A stretch of 64,000 bases of DNA, taken from contig CBDDLR010000001.1 of the NCBI GenBank assembly GCA_965230765.1, positions 2,790,001 to 2,854,000 of the forward strand, in the 5' to 3' direction. The notes below the pieces were generated by a model, which ran no database searches, was not told the origin of the DNA, and saw nothing but the letters and a program-made list of their open reading frames with translations. Numbering within the stretch: position 1 is the first letter of the stretch; each line of letters starts with the position of its first letter. Shown in pieces: positions 1-8,353 of the stretch. Source of the stretch: Sunxiuqinia sp965230765 (GTDB lineage Bacteria > Bacteroidota > Bacteroidia > Bacteroidales > Prolixibacteraceae). The position numbers and the translations under genes are program-made.

Positions 1-108
1 TCTAACTCCTAAAATGATTTCAGAACTTAGTTTTGATTGACTTAAGTCAAAAGAATCATAGGATGATTCTTTACGTGTCCTTATTAGTTCAAAATCCCTT
101 TTTGTCAT
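1..108 (-). CDS. Partial CDS, N-terminal 36 residues
   Basis: An open frame starts at the ATG at 106-108 and stays open to the left edge. It begins MTKRDFELIRTRKESS. Its start overlaps the TGA stop of the upstream membrane-protein gene (105-107) in an ATGA arrangement, which suggests translational coupling and a two-gene cassette. The visible part is polar with no signal peptide. The family is not recognisable from this fragment. Confidence 0.6.
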   Translation of the reverse strand, partial: MTKRDFELIRTRKESSYDSFDLSQSKLSSEIILGVR

Positions 109-695
109 TTTAATATTGAGTTTTGTAATTTTCTGATTAGTTCAGACCTATGTTTGTCATATCTTTCACACATGACAAGAAACTCATTATATTCATCTGT
201 TTCTGAGCTGAAAAGTAGATTTCCCTTTACAAATTCAGATTCAGAAATTGCTATTAGTGAATTGTCAATTTCTTCTGTAAGTAACTCAATATTTTCAATA
301 TTGAACAGATGTTGCATTGTTGAAACAAAGGAAATTATGTCATTTCTTAATAAAGTTAGGTCTCTTAACTTATGGTCGGAACTCTGAATAATGACAGTAA
401 ATGAAAACAATTTATTTGAAATATCAACATATGCTCTTTGTCTCATATCATTTCTTAGGTTTTTTTCATTGTAATTTGCAACCTCATATGTCAATTTAAT
501 GAGCAAGAGAATGTTAATACACATTAGAATAGGATTTATTATATTACTAAAGTAAATTGAAAAATTTGCCCACTCATCTGGTTTATTTGAAAATGGTAAT
601 GAGCTAAACTTTAGAATAAAGATAATAATTGGAGTAGTTAAAATTAAGATACTGACAATTATCCAAATTTTTAATATTTTATTTGTGTTAGTCAT
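105..695 (-). CDS. Small membrane protein with two N-terminal TM segments
   Basis: A 196-residue protein with hydrophobic segments at about residues 8-29 and 49-71, followed by a polar helical cytoplasmic-type domain. The layout (two TM helices, a short loop, then a helical tail) resembles the N-terminus of putative AbiC-type phage-infection proteins such as the one at 50653, but the diagnostic C-terminal motifs are absent, so no function is assigned. It overlaps the next gene by four bases (ATGA). The attC of its cassette lies outside the window, and attC1 lies directly 5' of it. Confidence 0.75.
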   Translation of the reverse strand: MTNTNKILKIWIIVSILILTTPIIIFILKFSSLPFSNKPDEWANFSIYFSNIINPILMCINILLLIKLTYEVANYNEKNLRNDMRQRAYVDISNKLFSFTVIIQSSDHKLRDLTLLRNDIISFVSTMQHLFNIENIELLTEEIDNSLIAISESEFVKGNLLFSSETDEYNEFLVMCERYDKHRSELIRKLQNSILK

Positions 696-717
696 TGTAG
701 TGTCTTTTATGAATTAC

Positions 718-861
718 AGCCAACGGTCACTTGTATGTGGTCGGGTGGGATTTCGTGCAGAAATCCAGTCAGACCCGCAGGAAAGTGGGCGAAAGGTCTG
801 ATTTGTCAGACCGCCAAGCACCCCGCCAAGCACCCCGCCTGACATATACAATTTGTTATGC
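718..861 (-). repeat. attC1 (family A, 144 bp)
   Basis: attC of cassette C1 (TPM-domain gene). The right core GTTATGC pairs with the core at 1632. It is 12 bp longer than most A sites because CAAGCACCCCGC is tandemly repeated. Confidence 0.9.
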
Positions 862-869
862 AACGTAAT

Positions 870-1613
870 TTATTCAATTCCGATTAATTCAAGTCTTTTT
901 GTATCAAAATCACTCAATCTAAAATTTACTGAAATCTCATCGTTCGTTAGTATTTTAGAGATCATGTCATTCATATATTTTGAGTAGTAGAGATCGAAAT
1001 CTTCACCATCAATTATTAGTTTTATTTTAAAGTCATCCGAAAATTGTGGATCAGTGTCAATTGCATATTTATAATGTGTTTCTCCGGTTTTATTTGAGTA
1101 CTCTATTTTAAAAATCTTACCGCTGTCAGATTCAGACAGTTTTTTAACTTTATATGGCGTCCAATCAATATCGGTCACTTTTTTATCTATAAAATCGACA
1201 GCTTTATTAACTCCATTGTAAAATTCTCCTTTTTTAAAATAGGGTATCATCTGGTCAACAATCTGTTGTGTCTGACTATTTGTAAGAATCCACTCAAGTC
1301 CACTTCCAACTAATATTTGGAGTTTTCTGTCATTTTTTGAAAGAAGAATAATTATCCCATTGTTAATCCCTTTAATTCCTGCAGGGTATTGACGTGATAA
1401 GTCCATTCCATAATCAACTGGTGATTTACCGCCCAAATCCATCGTTGTATAGATCAATGTCTGGACGGTGCTCTTAGTCTCTATGTTTTGCAAACTTTCT
1501 ATTAATTCCGTTTTTTCCGTATCAGAAAAGAAATTACCATTATCAATTATAAATTGACTTTTAGCTGTCAAACCGAAAAAAAACAGAATTATCAATGGTG
1601 TAATGTGTCTCAT
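870..1613 (-). CDS. Exported TPM-domain protein (copy 1)
   Basis: A 247-residue protein with a signal peptide (about residues 1-19, ending AKS-Q) and a TPM domain at about 20-145. Visible family features are the conserved start IDNGNFFSDTEK, DYGMDLSRQY, the GINNGIIILLSKNDRKLQI core strand, GSGLEWILT and the PYFKKGEFYNG end. TPM domains occur in exported or membrane proteins and some bind metal or act in photosystem or membrane-protein repair. The role here is unknown. The C-terminal 100 residues (about 150-247) are not recognised. An identical copy lies at 59296-60039, so this cassette has been duplicated. Confidence 0.85.
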   Translation of the reverse strand: MRHITPLIILFFFGLTAKSQFIIDNGNFFSDTEKTELIESLQNIETKSTVQTLIYTTMDLGGKSPVDYGMDLSRQYPAGIKGINNGIIILLSKNDRKLQILVGSGLEWILTNSQTQQIVDQMIPYFKKGEFYNGVNKAVDFIDKKVTDIDWTPYKVKKLSESDSGKIFKIEYSNKTGETHYKYAIDTDPQFSDDFKIKLIIDGEDFDLYYSKYMNDMISKILTNDEISVNFRLSDFDTKRLELIGIE

Positions 1614-1631
1614 TGTGTTCTTTCTTATGTT

Positions 1632-1764
1632 GCATAACGGATGGCGGTATAAAATCGTTGGGGTTTCGGAGCTGTTTCACTATCAAAGTACACCGAACTT
1701 AGATGCGAGTACCGAGGCTCGAATAACCACTTCGCCCCCAATGTTTTATGACCGATTGTTAGGT
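1632..1764 (-). repeat. attC2 (family I)
   Basis: attC of cassette C2. The right core GTTAGGT pairs with ACCTAAC at 2426. The stop codon of the C2 gene (1759-1761) lies inside this core. The same site recurs as attC57. Confidence 0.9.
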
Positions 1765-2385
1765 GCTGCCATTTTCTGATTCTTTATTCTTCCTCAAGTC
1801 CTTCCAAACCGTATACAAGAAATTTAATACCAACGGAATCAGAACTACAAGGATTAAATTAGTTGCTTTGTTAGAAGTTTCTTTTTCTCTTAAAATATAA
1901 TCTCTGAATTCATTTTGTTTTGTGTCAATATTTAATTTTAATGAATTGAAGTCATCTCTTATATCTTTAACTTCATCGCTAAGCCTAGCAATTGTTAAAA
2001 CTTCTTCGGGATTAATTGGATTTATCGCCTGTCTCAAAGCTAAATTTTGATTTTCAAACTTAGAAATTTGATTAGTAATAGAATGTATGTCTTTCTCAAG
2101 CTTTAAATACTTTTCTTCAACTCTCAAGTTTGGAGTTCCATCTGAAGAAGCACTACTTACGATACTGTTTAGTCTTAGATTCAATTGCCTATTATATTCT
2201 TGAAGCGAATCAAGTTTCATTGTATATTCAATTATTTGTCTATCAAGCAAATAAGATTGTTTTTTCAATAAATCACTTTCTCTTTCTTTTTTGAAAATAT
2301 TATAATAGACGAATAAAATTGTCGCAATAATTGTTATCAAAGATAAAAACACTTGAATCCAATTATAATAGTTTGATTTTCTCAT
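1759..2385 (-). CDS. Coiled-coil membrane protein (copy 1)
   Basis: A 208-residue protein with a TM helix at about residues 8-27, a long heptad-rich coiled coil at about 32-170, and a second TM helix at about 176-194 followed by a short basic/acidic tail. The topology suggests both ends on the same side and the coiled coil in the periplasm or cytoplasm. No family is recognised. The TAA stop falls within the attC core. It is identical to 60769-61395, the second copy of the same cassette. Confidence 0.8.
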   Translation of the reverse strand: MRKSNYYNWIQVFLSLITIIATILFVYYNIFKKERESDLLKKQSYLLDRQIIEYTMKLDSLQEYNRQLNLRLNSIVSSASSDGTPNLRVEEKYLKLEKDIHSITNQISKFENQNLALRQAINPINPEEVLTIARLSDEVKDIRDDFNSLKLNIDTKQNEFRDYILREKETSNKATNLILVVLIPLVLNFLYTVWKDLRKNKESENGST

Positions 2386-2425
2386 AATTAAATTTTTTAG
2401 CAGTTAATCCCTTTTTTATGGTTGC

Positions 2426-2555
2426 ACCTAACGTTGAGTGTATGATTTTGTAAGGGATTGCGGGCTGCGTCTGTATCCTCCGTTACCGAAATTGAAGCGG
2501 GAGACTATGCTTCGCATACCACTGAAACCCTTATGAATTATACACATTGTTGTGG
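2426..2555 (-). repeat. attC3 (family D)
   Basis: attC of cassette C3 (metallopeptidase pair). The right core GTTGTGG pairs with CCACAAC at 3567. Confidence 0.9.
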
Positions 2556-2560
2556 CGTCG

Positions 2561-2899
2561 TTATTCTTCATCATCTTTTGTCAAATCAAATGTTAAAGAT
2601 ACTGTACCGTCCTCGTTTTCTTTAACTTCATTCGCTTCTTGTTCCATTACTTTCCAAGCTTTATTATTAAACTCAATGAACTTGTCTTTTTCGTCAATCC
2701 AAGATGGCGAGTTTAAAACAATCTCTCTTGATTCATCAAGTCCTATTTTAAATTTTCTACTAATCATTCCCATGGTTTGAATAATACTAAAATCAAACCT
2801 TTTCAAGTCGGCGATAAATTTATTAATCTCTGTCGAGTTAATATTTACCTTTGAGCTAAGTAACTTTTTAAGTCTATATTTTTTAAATAGTTTACTCAC
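2561..2899 (-). CDS. Small uncharacterised protein
   Basis: A 112-residue soluble protein. It starts with GTG (2897-2899), 22 bp after the upstream metallopeptidase gene. The centre carries a helical segment (SIIQTMGMISRKFKIGLDESREIV) followed by NSPSW, and the C-terminus is very acidic. It shares one cassette with the HExxH protein, so the two may act together. This could be a partner or an inhibitor of the peptidase, but that is speculation. No family is recognised. Confidence 0.7.
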   Translation of the reverse strand: MSKLFKKYRLKKLLSSKVNINSTEINKFIADLKRFDFSIIQTMGMISRKFKIGLDESREIVLNSPSWIDEKDKFIEFNNKAWKVMEQEANEVKENEDGTVSLTFDLTKDDEE

Positions 2900-2921
2900 T
2901 TTTATTACTTAATCGAGAGAG

Positions 2922-3509
2922 CTAATATCCAAATTCGTTGAAATACAAATCCCAAATCTTTTGCTCATATTTTTCGGCGTATTCCTCTGCATAATTTTCA
3001 CCGCGAGCGATTACATTCTTATTCTTGGTATTAATCCTATCGTGATGATGTCCTATTTCATGTAATAGAATATGAAGCAATTGATAGGCTTTAATCTGTA
3101 ATTCAGTGAAATGACATACTACACCTTCTCTTTTTATTTCATAATCTAATCCAAGTCTTTTGAATAATTCAAGATGAGCATTGAAGTACTCCTTATCTAA
3201 GGAACAGGTTTTGTTTTTATCCCATGCACAAATTCCAATCACTCCATTATTGTACCAACCATCTGGACCTCCACCTTGTGCAAGTACAATTGCATCTAAT
3301 TCGATGTCAATCTCTTTCCAGTTTGGAAGTATCTCAAGAAATCTAATAATATCCCGTTTCTTTAGAAAATGTTTGTATCCTTTTCCTGGACTCTCAATAT
3401 CAATTTGTAATGAATCTTGTCGAAAATCCCAATAGTTAGGTGTTATTTCGTGTCGGTTCTTTTTTTGAACTCTACCATCTTTTACTTTTGGTGTTGTCTT
3501 TCTATTCAT
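2922..3509 (-). CDS. Putative zinc metallopeptidase (HExxH)
   Basis: A 195-residue protein with no signal peptide and a basic N-terminus. The motif HEIGHHHDR at residues 150-158 supplies HExxH (150-154), and the downstream ENYAEEYAEK (171-180) supplies a glutamate suitable as third zinc ligand, as in gluzincin-like peptidases. Upstream, residues 72-100 are glycine-rich (AQGGGPDGWYNNG). The substrate is unknown and a cytoplasmic location is likely. It is the first gene of the two-gene cassette C3. Confidence 0.75.
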   Translation of the reverse strand: MNRKTTPKVKDGRVQKKNRHEITPNYWDFRQDSLQIDIESPGKGYKHFLKKRDIIRFLEILPNWKEIDIELDAIVLAQGGGPDGWYNNGVIGICAWDKNKTCSLDKEYFNAHLELFKRLGLDYEIKREGVVCHFTELQIKAYQLLHILLHEIGHHHDRINTKNKNVIARGENYAEEYAEKYEQKIWDLYFNEFGY

Positions 3510-3566
3510 GTGATATTGAGAATCTTTTTACTATATGTTTTAATTTTCCAGGTCTGCCATAATGCG

Positions 3567-3698
3567 CCACAACGGTGGTGGTATGAGGTCGTGGCGGTCA
3601 GACGAGAGTCTGAGTGTCCGACCGAAACGAAGGTTGGGACGAGATTCGACAAGTCGAATCCGCACGAACCCAGCCATGCCTTATACCACGTGTTAGCA
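3567..3698 (-). repeat. attC4 (singleton)
   Basis: attC of cassette C4. The right core GTTAGCA pairs with TGCTAAC at 5081. The inner arms GGTGGTATGAGG and GCCTTATACCACG are complementary apart from G.T pairs. Confidence 0.88.
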
Positions 3699-3706
3699 CC
3701 AGTTTT

Positions 3707-4144
3707 TTATATTTTTCCGTCTTTTGCAAGTTTGTAAAATATTGTAATAAAATGTAAAGTATCCAGAATTATCCAAATAAAAAGAAGGATGTAAATGCTT
3801 GCAAACCACTCTTTTGATTCTAATAAAATTATCTTGTCAAATAGTGATAAATACAGCAACGAATAGAATCCAAGTGTTATAGACAAATACACGATTCTTT
3901 TATTATAGTCAATAAGTCTCGAATACAGATTTCTATCTTTTATTTCTTTTGTCGATTGAATAATTAATGCCAAAACCGTTAATAGGAAACCGAATAAAAT
4001 AAATGAAATGTCAACACTTTTAGAAATAATTAAAGTTGGGTCTTTGCACGATAATAAATTTGGGAATACCAGATTTAATACTCCCGCCAAAAGAGCTATA
4101 AAAGGGGCGTGAAGAATTTCCAGATAGTATTTATCAGTTTTCAT
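3707..4144 (-). CDS. Four-TM membrane protein, partner of upstream gene
   Basis: A 145-residue protein that is almost entirely hydrophobic, with TM helices at about residues 10-30, 45-63, 85-105 and 114-134. Its ATG overlaps the TGA of the 305-residue gene (ATGA), indicating translational coupling. A soluble sensor-like protein coupled to a small multi-TM protein is a layout common in antiphage systems, but neither protein is recognised here and that reading is an inference. Confidence 0.78.
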   Translation of the reverse strand: MKTDKYYLEILHAPFIALLAGVLNLVFPNLLSCKDPTLIISKSVDISFILFGFLLTVLALIIQSTKEIKDRNLYSRLIDYNKRIVYLSITLGFYSLLYLSLFDKIILLESKEWFASIYILLFIWIILDTLHFITIFYKLAKDGKI

Positions 4145-5058
4145 TGGATTGGAGCTAAAATTCTAAAATCATCACGACAACCAACATAAACTTCAAATAG
4201 GGAAGTGGATTTTTCCCTAATTTGTGGGTCACTCAGTACATTAGGTTCATCAACACTAAATGTTTTGTGATACCTGTCTAGAAGTAAATCGATTTCGTCT
4301 CTTTTCGTGACATCTTCTTCGATGTCCTGATAATAACCAGAAATAGTGAATTTTTCGACAATTCTTTCATCGTAGTTATTTGCTAACCTTTGAATGCGTC
4401 TGATTAAATTACTTATTATTTGATTAGGCATTCCCTCCAAAGGACGACCTTTTATGTCAAACTTTAAATCAACTGTATCTGAATTTAGCAATTGACAAGT
4501 ATTTATTGCTGAAGAAATAGCGTCATTTTCATCTAAAAAGTCTTGGATTTGAACAGTTGGGTTAGCTATTTTTACTGCAACACTCTTATAAATATCAAGA
4601 TTAAGCATCCTTTGATATGCCTCAATTCTCAATAAAGGAGCAAATGAAATGTCTAATAATTCGTCCTCATTTTCGTTAAATAGGTTTATTAGATATCGTC
4701 TTAATGATGAAAGGTAGCATCCATTTTTATTGAATTCATACATTAAAACCCCGAATTGTTTATTGTAAATAAAAACGTTGGCATAACCCAATCCTTCTCC
4801 ATCTCCTTCGTTGATTTGGATTTGTTCAAATGTATTTTGAGTTGGATTGTGCTTTGGGGGAATACCTGTTTGCTTTGTCGTGTTTACATACCCTTGAAAG
4901 TAGTCGTCGGTTTCTCTTATTCTATGCAGAGAAATTAGTTTGCCATTTCCTTCATCGTAATTCATATCAAGGACTGAATTTAGGATTTGGGGAAACGATA
5001 TTCTATTCTCGGAGAGATTTACTCTCATCGTTTCAATTTTTTTTCTTCGTACTGTCAT
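4141..5058 (-). CDS. Uncharacterised soluble protein, 305 aa
   Basis: A 305-residue protein without signal peptide or TM segment. It has a basic N-terminus (MTVRRKKIETMR), a mixed alpha/beta centre including GYANVFIYNKQFGVLMYE (about 92-109), and an aspartate-rich C-terminal third. The gene is coupled to the four-TM gene downstream and both lie in cassette C4. The family is unknown to me. The overall size and coupling resemble two-component defence modules, which a profile search would confirm or exclude. Confidence 0.78.
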   Translation of the reverse strand: MTVRRKKIETMRVNLSENRISFPQILNSVLDMNYDEGNGKLISLHRIRETDDYFQGYVNTTKQTGIPPKHNPTQNTFEQIQINEGDGEGLGYANVFIYNKQFGVLMYEFNKNGCYLSSLRRYLINLFNENEDELLDISFAPLLRIEAYQRMLNLDIYKSVAVKIANPTVQIQDFLDENDAISSAINTCQLLNSDTVDLKFDIKGRPLEGMPNQIISNLIRRIQRLANNYDERIVEKFTISGYYQDIEEDVTKRDEIDLLLDRYHKTFSVDEPNVLSDPQIREKSTSLFEVYVGCRDDFRILAPIQ

Positions 5059-5080
5059 AGTTCAGGTTTTTTTAAATTGG

Positions 5081-5210
5081 TGCTAACGTTGAGTGTATGA
5101 TTTCGTAAGGGATTTCGGACTGCGTCTGTATCCCCCGTTACCGAAATTGAAGCGGGAGACTATGCTTCGCATACCACTGAAACCCTTATGAATTATACAC
5201 ATTGTTGTGC
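5081..5210 (-). repeat. attC5 (family D)
   Basis: attC of cassette C5 (CPBP gene). The right core GTTGTGC pairs with GCACAAC at 5968. Confidence 0.9.
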
Positions 5211-5225
5211 GTAGATTATTTTTCA

Positions 5226-5942
5226 TCACTGTCTTAAATTTTGCATCTTCTCATACCAGTGAAAATGCATTCCTAAAAACGCAATCAAGTTACTAAATCC
5301 ATGTGCGATTATCACAGGCCAAAGTTTTTTATGTTTATAATAATAGTATCCAAATACCAATCCAGTTGGAAGAATCATAATCAAGCTTAACCAACCTTGA
5401 TAAGTATGATAAAGTTGTCGAATCAGCATGCTTAATCCAATAATTATAACTGGATTATATTTTTCAAGTCGTTTAAACAAGTATCCAATTAATATAAATT
5501 CCTCAAAAATCGAATTGATTATAATAATCAATGAAATGCTAATCCAATTTGCTTCTAATCCATATTGCACATGTTTTACAGTCGTGTCATCAACAACTTG
5601 AAATGCCTCAAGTATCTTAAATCCAACATTCCCAATTACGTTTCGAATAAACATTATCAACAGAGCAATCCAAATCAAACGAAATGTAAAAGTCAAGTTA
5701 AAATCCGACATTTTCCATTCTCTGACTTTCAAGATGTAGAAAATTATCAGAAGTGCAACAATCTCATAAATCACAATCGAGAAGTGAGATTGGCTTGTAA
5801 TTTTATAAGTCCAGGAATGAGTATAGTCTGAGTTTACAACAAAAAATGAACAAGTCGAAGAATAAATAAACAATCCGAATCCGATTATCAATATTGTAAT
5901 CAGTTCAGTTGTCGGTGAGAGTTTTTTAATCAGTTTATTCAT
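5226..5942 (-). CDS. CPBP-family intramembrane metalloprotease
   Basis: A 238-residue multi-TM protein. CPBP/Abi (Rce1-like) motifs are visible: FEEFILIGYLF with EE at residues 147-148, a histidine at 179 (LYHTYQG), and AHGFSN with H214 and N218. These place the metal ligands in TM helices. The arginine usually found in the EExxxR motif is missing, since EEFILIG stands there. The enzyme may therefore be divergent or catalytically altered. In other bacteria the family matures peptides or confers bacteriocin self-immunity. Sole gene of cassette C5. Confidence 0.82.
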   Translation of the reverse strand: MNKLIKKLSPTTELITILIIGFGLFIYSSTCSFFVVNSDYTHSWTYKITSQSHFSIVIYEIVALLIIFYILKVREWKMSDFNLTFTFRLIWIALLIMFIRNVIGNVGFKILEAFQVVDDTTVKHVQYGLEANWISISLIIIINSIFEEFILIGYLFKRLEKYNPVIIIGLSMLIRQLYHTYQGWLSLIMILPTGLVFGYYYYKHKKLWPVIIAHGFSNLIAFLGMHFHWYEKMQNLRQ

Positions 5943-5967
5943 ATGCAGTATGGGTCTTTTAATTTAC

Positions 5968-6098
5968 GCACAACGGTTGGTACATGTTGCGGAGCGGATT
6001 TCGGAGCTTCGTTCCTGTCCGGCAGGACAGAACGGTGATGCGAGAGCCGCAGTTGCTAACCGCACCAACCCCGCTCTGAAATATGTACTTTGTTATAG
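5968..6098 (-). repeat. attC6 (family F)
   Basis: attC of cassette C6. The right core GTTATAG pairs with CTATAAC at 8215. A group II intron starts 7 bp to the right of this core. Confidence 0.9.
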
Positions 6099-6105
6099 CC
6101 AGTTT

Positions 6106-6890
6106 GTGTGTCCTGCGATGAATCAGGGCACTTTCAAATATAATCAACTTTCTGTAGAGCAGGAAGTAAGTTCATTGAAATTGATTCATCATAACTTTAA
6201 ATGAGATGAGAGGAATCTATCGTGCTGTCAATATTGTCCTAATGCAATTTTGACACGGCTGGCATGATATTTTGGTCTCTCGGAAACGCTTTACTGGAAG
6301 TGTTTTCAATCTACCCTGCGGTGCTTCCCTTTCAAGGGGTTGGTACTGAACAGCACGGGAAAAGGCTGAAAACTCACTTTTGTGAGAAATCTGTCAGGAA
6401 TGGGTATAGGAGCTGAACGAAAGTGAACCGCTCGAAGAGGCTTCGATAATAACGTATGCGATACTGAAAACCAATGGTCGGACGGTACATTGGGATAAGT
6501 GCAGAGATTACCAGTTTATTGGCTGCACCGGTATCCGGAGTAAAGAGGGCAGGAACTATACCTTGGCTCATTTAAGGAACAGGAGAACCTATCTGCTGGT
6601 GTTAAGAGAGAATGGCGAAAACCTTCGGGCAAGCCAGAGAGTATCAATACAGTGGAATAGGGGCGGATTAACCCGTAGTAGCGACTTGTGCCAGGTAACG
6701 GCTTTGGAAACTTAGTCATAGCGAAGGGGTTAACGGAGTCAGGCATTTTTGCCAACTTGAAAGAGGATGAGCTTTTTTACATGCCGAAACCTGAGATGGT
6801 TTCACGACTTCGAGGAGCCGTGTGACGGGAGACTGTCACGCACGGTTCTGTGAGAGGTTTAGGGGTGAAATTCCCCTTTACCTACTCGAC
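6106..6890 (+). mobile_element. ORF-less group II intron, copy 1 (785 bp)
   Basis: The element starts GTGTGTCC (a group II 5' end of GUGYG type). Near its end, at 6822-6855, it has a 34-nt domain V (GAGCCGTGTGA, a tetraloop-like turn, TCACGCACGGTTC), then a domain VI stem with AGGGGTGAAATTCCCCT, ending TACTCGAC. It holds no reverse-transcriptase frame, so it would need a maturase in trans. It lies on the strand opposite to the cassette genes, the orientation known for group IIC-attC introns. It is inserted between the C6 stop codon (TAA at 6891) and the attC arm. An apparently identical 785-bp copy is at 46196-46980. Confidence 0.88.
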
Positions 6891-7550
6891 TTATTCCTTT
6901 AAAATTCTCGAGGTGTAATTAATTACAAAACTTCGAAGGAATGAATCAATAAATTCTTGGTCTCCATAACCTTCATTTTTAAGTCCTTCTACAATTTTCT
7001 CGTATTCACTTGTAGTTTTAAATATTTCAAATTGTTTTGATTTGAACCTCTCATATTCTCTTTTTTTGAATCTCAATTCTTGTACAAATTTTCCTTTATT
7101 TATTTCAAGTAATAAATATTTACTGTAAGTTGAACCGTAGCCCATGTGAATGTAATTTTTTAATCTTCCATATGGTAAAACTATAAGACCAGTTACCCAA
7201 TCTGCATAAACTCTTCCATTCTGACACTTATCTCTAAACATTTTTTGAAGATTAGCATTTACATCACCTTCTCTTTTGTGACAACTCTGAATCTTCTCTA
7301 AAAACATACTATCATTTTCAACTCTCCAAACCGCTTGGTATCCTCTCCAACATGCTGTAGAACCACCTCCTTTAAATTCAGGAAAGTCTCTATTTCCGAT
7401 TGAGTCTAGATAAATTTCAAGAGGATTTGTGTGCATTAAGAATGTATCTTTTCCTATTACCAACAAGTCAGGAACTTGAGCTGTTGCAAATACTGTCAGG
7501 TTAGAAGTTATTAAGAAAATTAGAACTGTTATTATTTTAATTTCTTTCAT
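6891..7550 (-). CDS. Exported protein of unknown function
   Basis: A 219-residue protein from the ATG at 7550, chosen because it opens with a clear signal peptide (MKEIKIITVLIFLITSNL, cleavage near ATAQ) and follows the TonB-like gene by 7 bp. An upstream in-frame ATG at 7574 would overlap that gene. Conserved-looking features are GGGSTACWRGYQAVWRVEND and two cysteines (CWRG, CQNG). Its stop codon touches the 3' end of the group II intron, so the frame is intact. Second gene of cassette C6. No family recognised. Confidence 0.78.
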   Translation of the reverse strand: MKEIKIITVLIFLITSNLTVFATAQVPDLLVIGKDTFLMHTNPLEIYLDSIGNRDFPEFKGGGSTACWRGYQAVWRVENDSMFLEKIQSCHKREGDVNANLQKMFRDKCQNGRVYADWVTGLIVLPYGRLKNYIHMGYGSTYSKYLLLEINKGKFVQELRFKKREYERFKSKQFEIFKTTSEYEKIVEGLKNEGYGDQEFIDSFLRSFVINYTSRILKE

Positions 7551-7557
7551 TGTTTTT

Positions 7558-8199
7558 TTATTTATTTTCTCCATGTAACCATTTAATATCTACTGGAAAT
7601 ATGTATTTGTATCTGACACTCTCTTCCTTAATATTGGCAGGAATCCATGCAGGCATTTTATTCACAAAGTCTTTCACAGATTCATCCAGGCTTTTATCAA
7701 TTCCTTTTTTGATTTCTACATTAGACAGGTGTCCGCTTTTCTCCACAATACAACTCACATAAATTTTTCCAAAAAATCCATTGTCTGTCAATATTTGTGG
7801 CATATGATAGTTTTGTCTAAAGTATTTCTCTAGGGATTCAATTGTATTATCCAATTTGGCATATTTGAATTCGGGATAACTATCAACCGTACTGTAAATC
7901 AGAGTGTCAGTTTGACTATTTAGAATCATCAAAGCTTTATCGACAAACTGTTTTTTTGGGTAAATCAATATAGTTCCATTTTTATCGCTATAAATATTTT
8001 TTTCATTCTCATTTTTAAATAGTTCAATCTTTTCAATCCAACTAGGGTCTATTTTTGCCATTTTAATTTTATCTAGGGGATACCAAGTGGTGTCGATAAC
8101 CAGCTTCGACTTTGGTAAATTGTCCTCTTTGGAAGTATTAGTTTGACTGAAAACTAAAGTCGAACAGATTAAAAATATGGAAGTAATAATTAGTTTCAT
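7558..8199 (-). CDS. Exported TonB C-terminal-domain protein
   Basis: A 213-residue protein from the ATG at 8199. The three codons before it would start with TTG. It has a signal peptide (MKLIITSIFLICSTLVFSQ), and about residues 140-210 match a TonB C-terminal domain: GKIYVSCIVEKSGHLSNVEI, DESVKDFVNKMPAWIPA, then YIFPVDIKW. In Bacteroidota such domains occur in exported proteins lacking the TonB membrane anchor. The middle (40-130) is not recognised. First gene of cassette C6, upstream of the unknown exported protein. Confidence 0.78.
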   Translation of the reverse strand: MKLIITSIFLICSTLVFSQTNTSKEDNLPKSKLVIDTTWYPLDKIKMAKIDPSWIEKIELFKNENEKNIYSDKNGTILIYPKKQFVDKALMILNSQTDTLIYSTVDSYPEFKYAKLDNTIESLEKYFRQNYHMPQILTDNGFFGKIYVSCIVEKSGHLSNVEIKKGIDKSLDESVKDFVNKMPAWIPANIKEESVRYKYIFPVDIKWLHGENK

Positions 8200-8214
8200 C
8201 TTTTTCAAAATTGG

Positions 8215-8345
8215 CTATAACGGTCTAGGCTATGAGTAGTTGCGTGGAGTAGCACGTAACTTTGCAAGTACACACCAAACTGAAAATCCGTGCGGATTTT
8301 CAGAAGTAGGCGAGAACAAGCAATTACTTATAGCCATTGTTGTGT
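8215..8345 (-). repeat. attC7 (singleton)
   Basis: attC of cassette C7 (hydrolase). The right core GTTGTGT pairs with ACACAAC at 9296. Confidence 0.88.
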
Positions 8346-8353
8346 AGAGTTTT

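Noticed and set aside
6374..6755. 65- and 79-codon minus-strand frames inside the group II intron
   Set aside because: They are antisense to the ribozyme, identical only because the intron is duplicated, and unrelated to reverse transcriptase.
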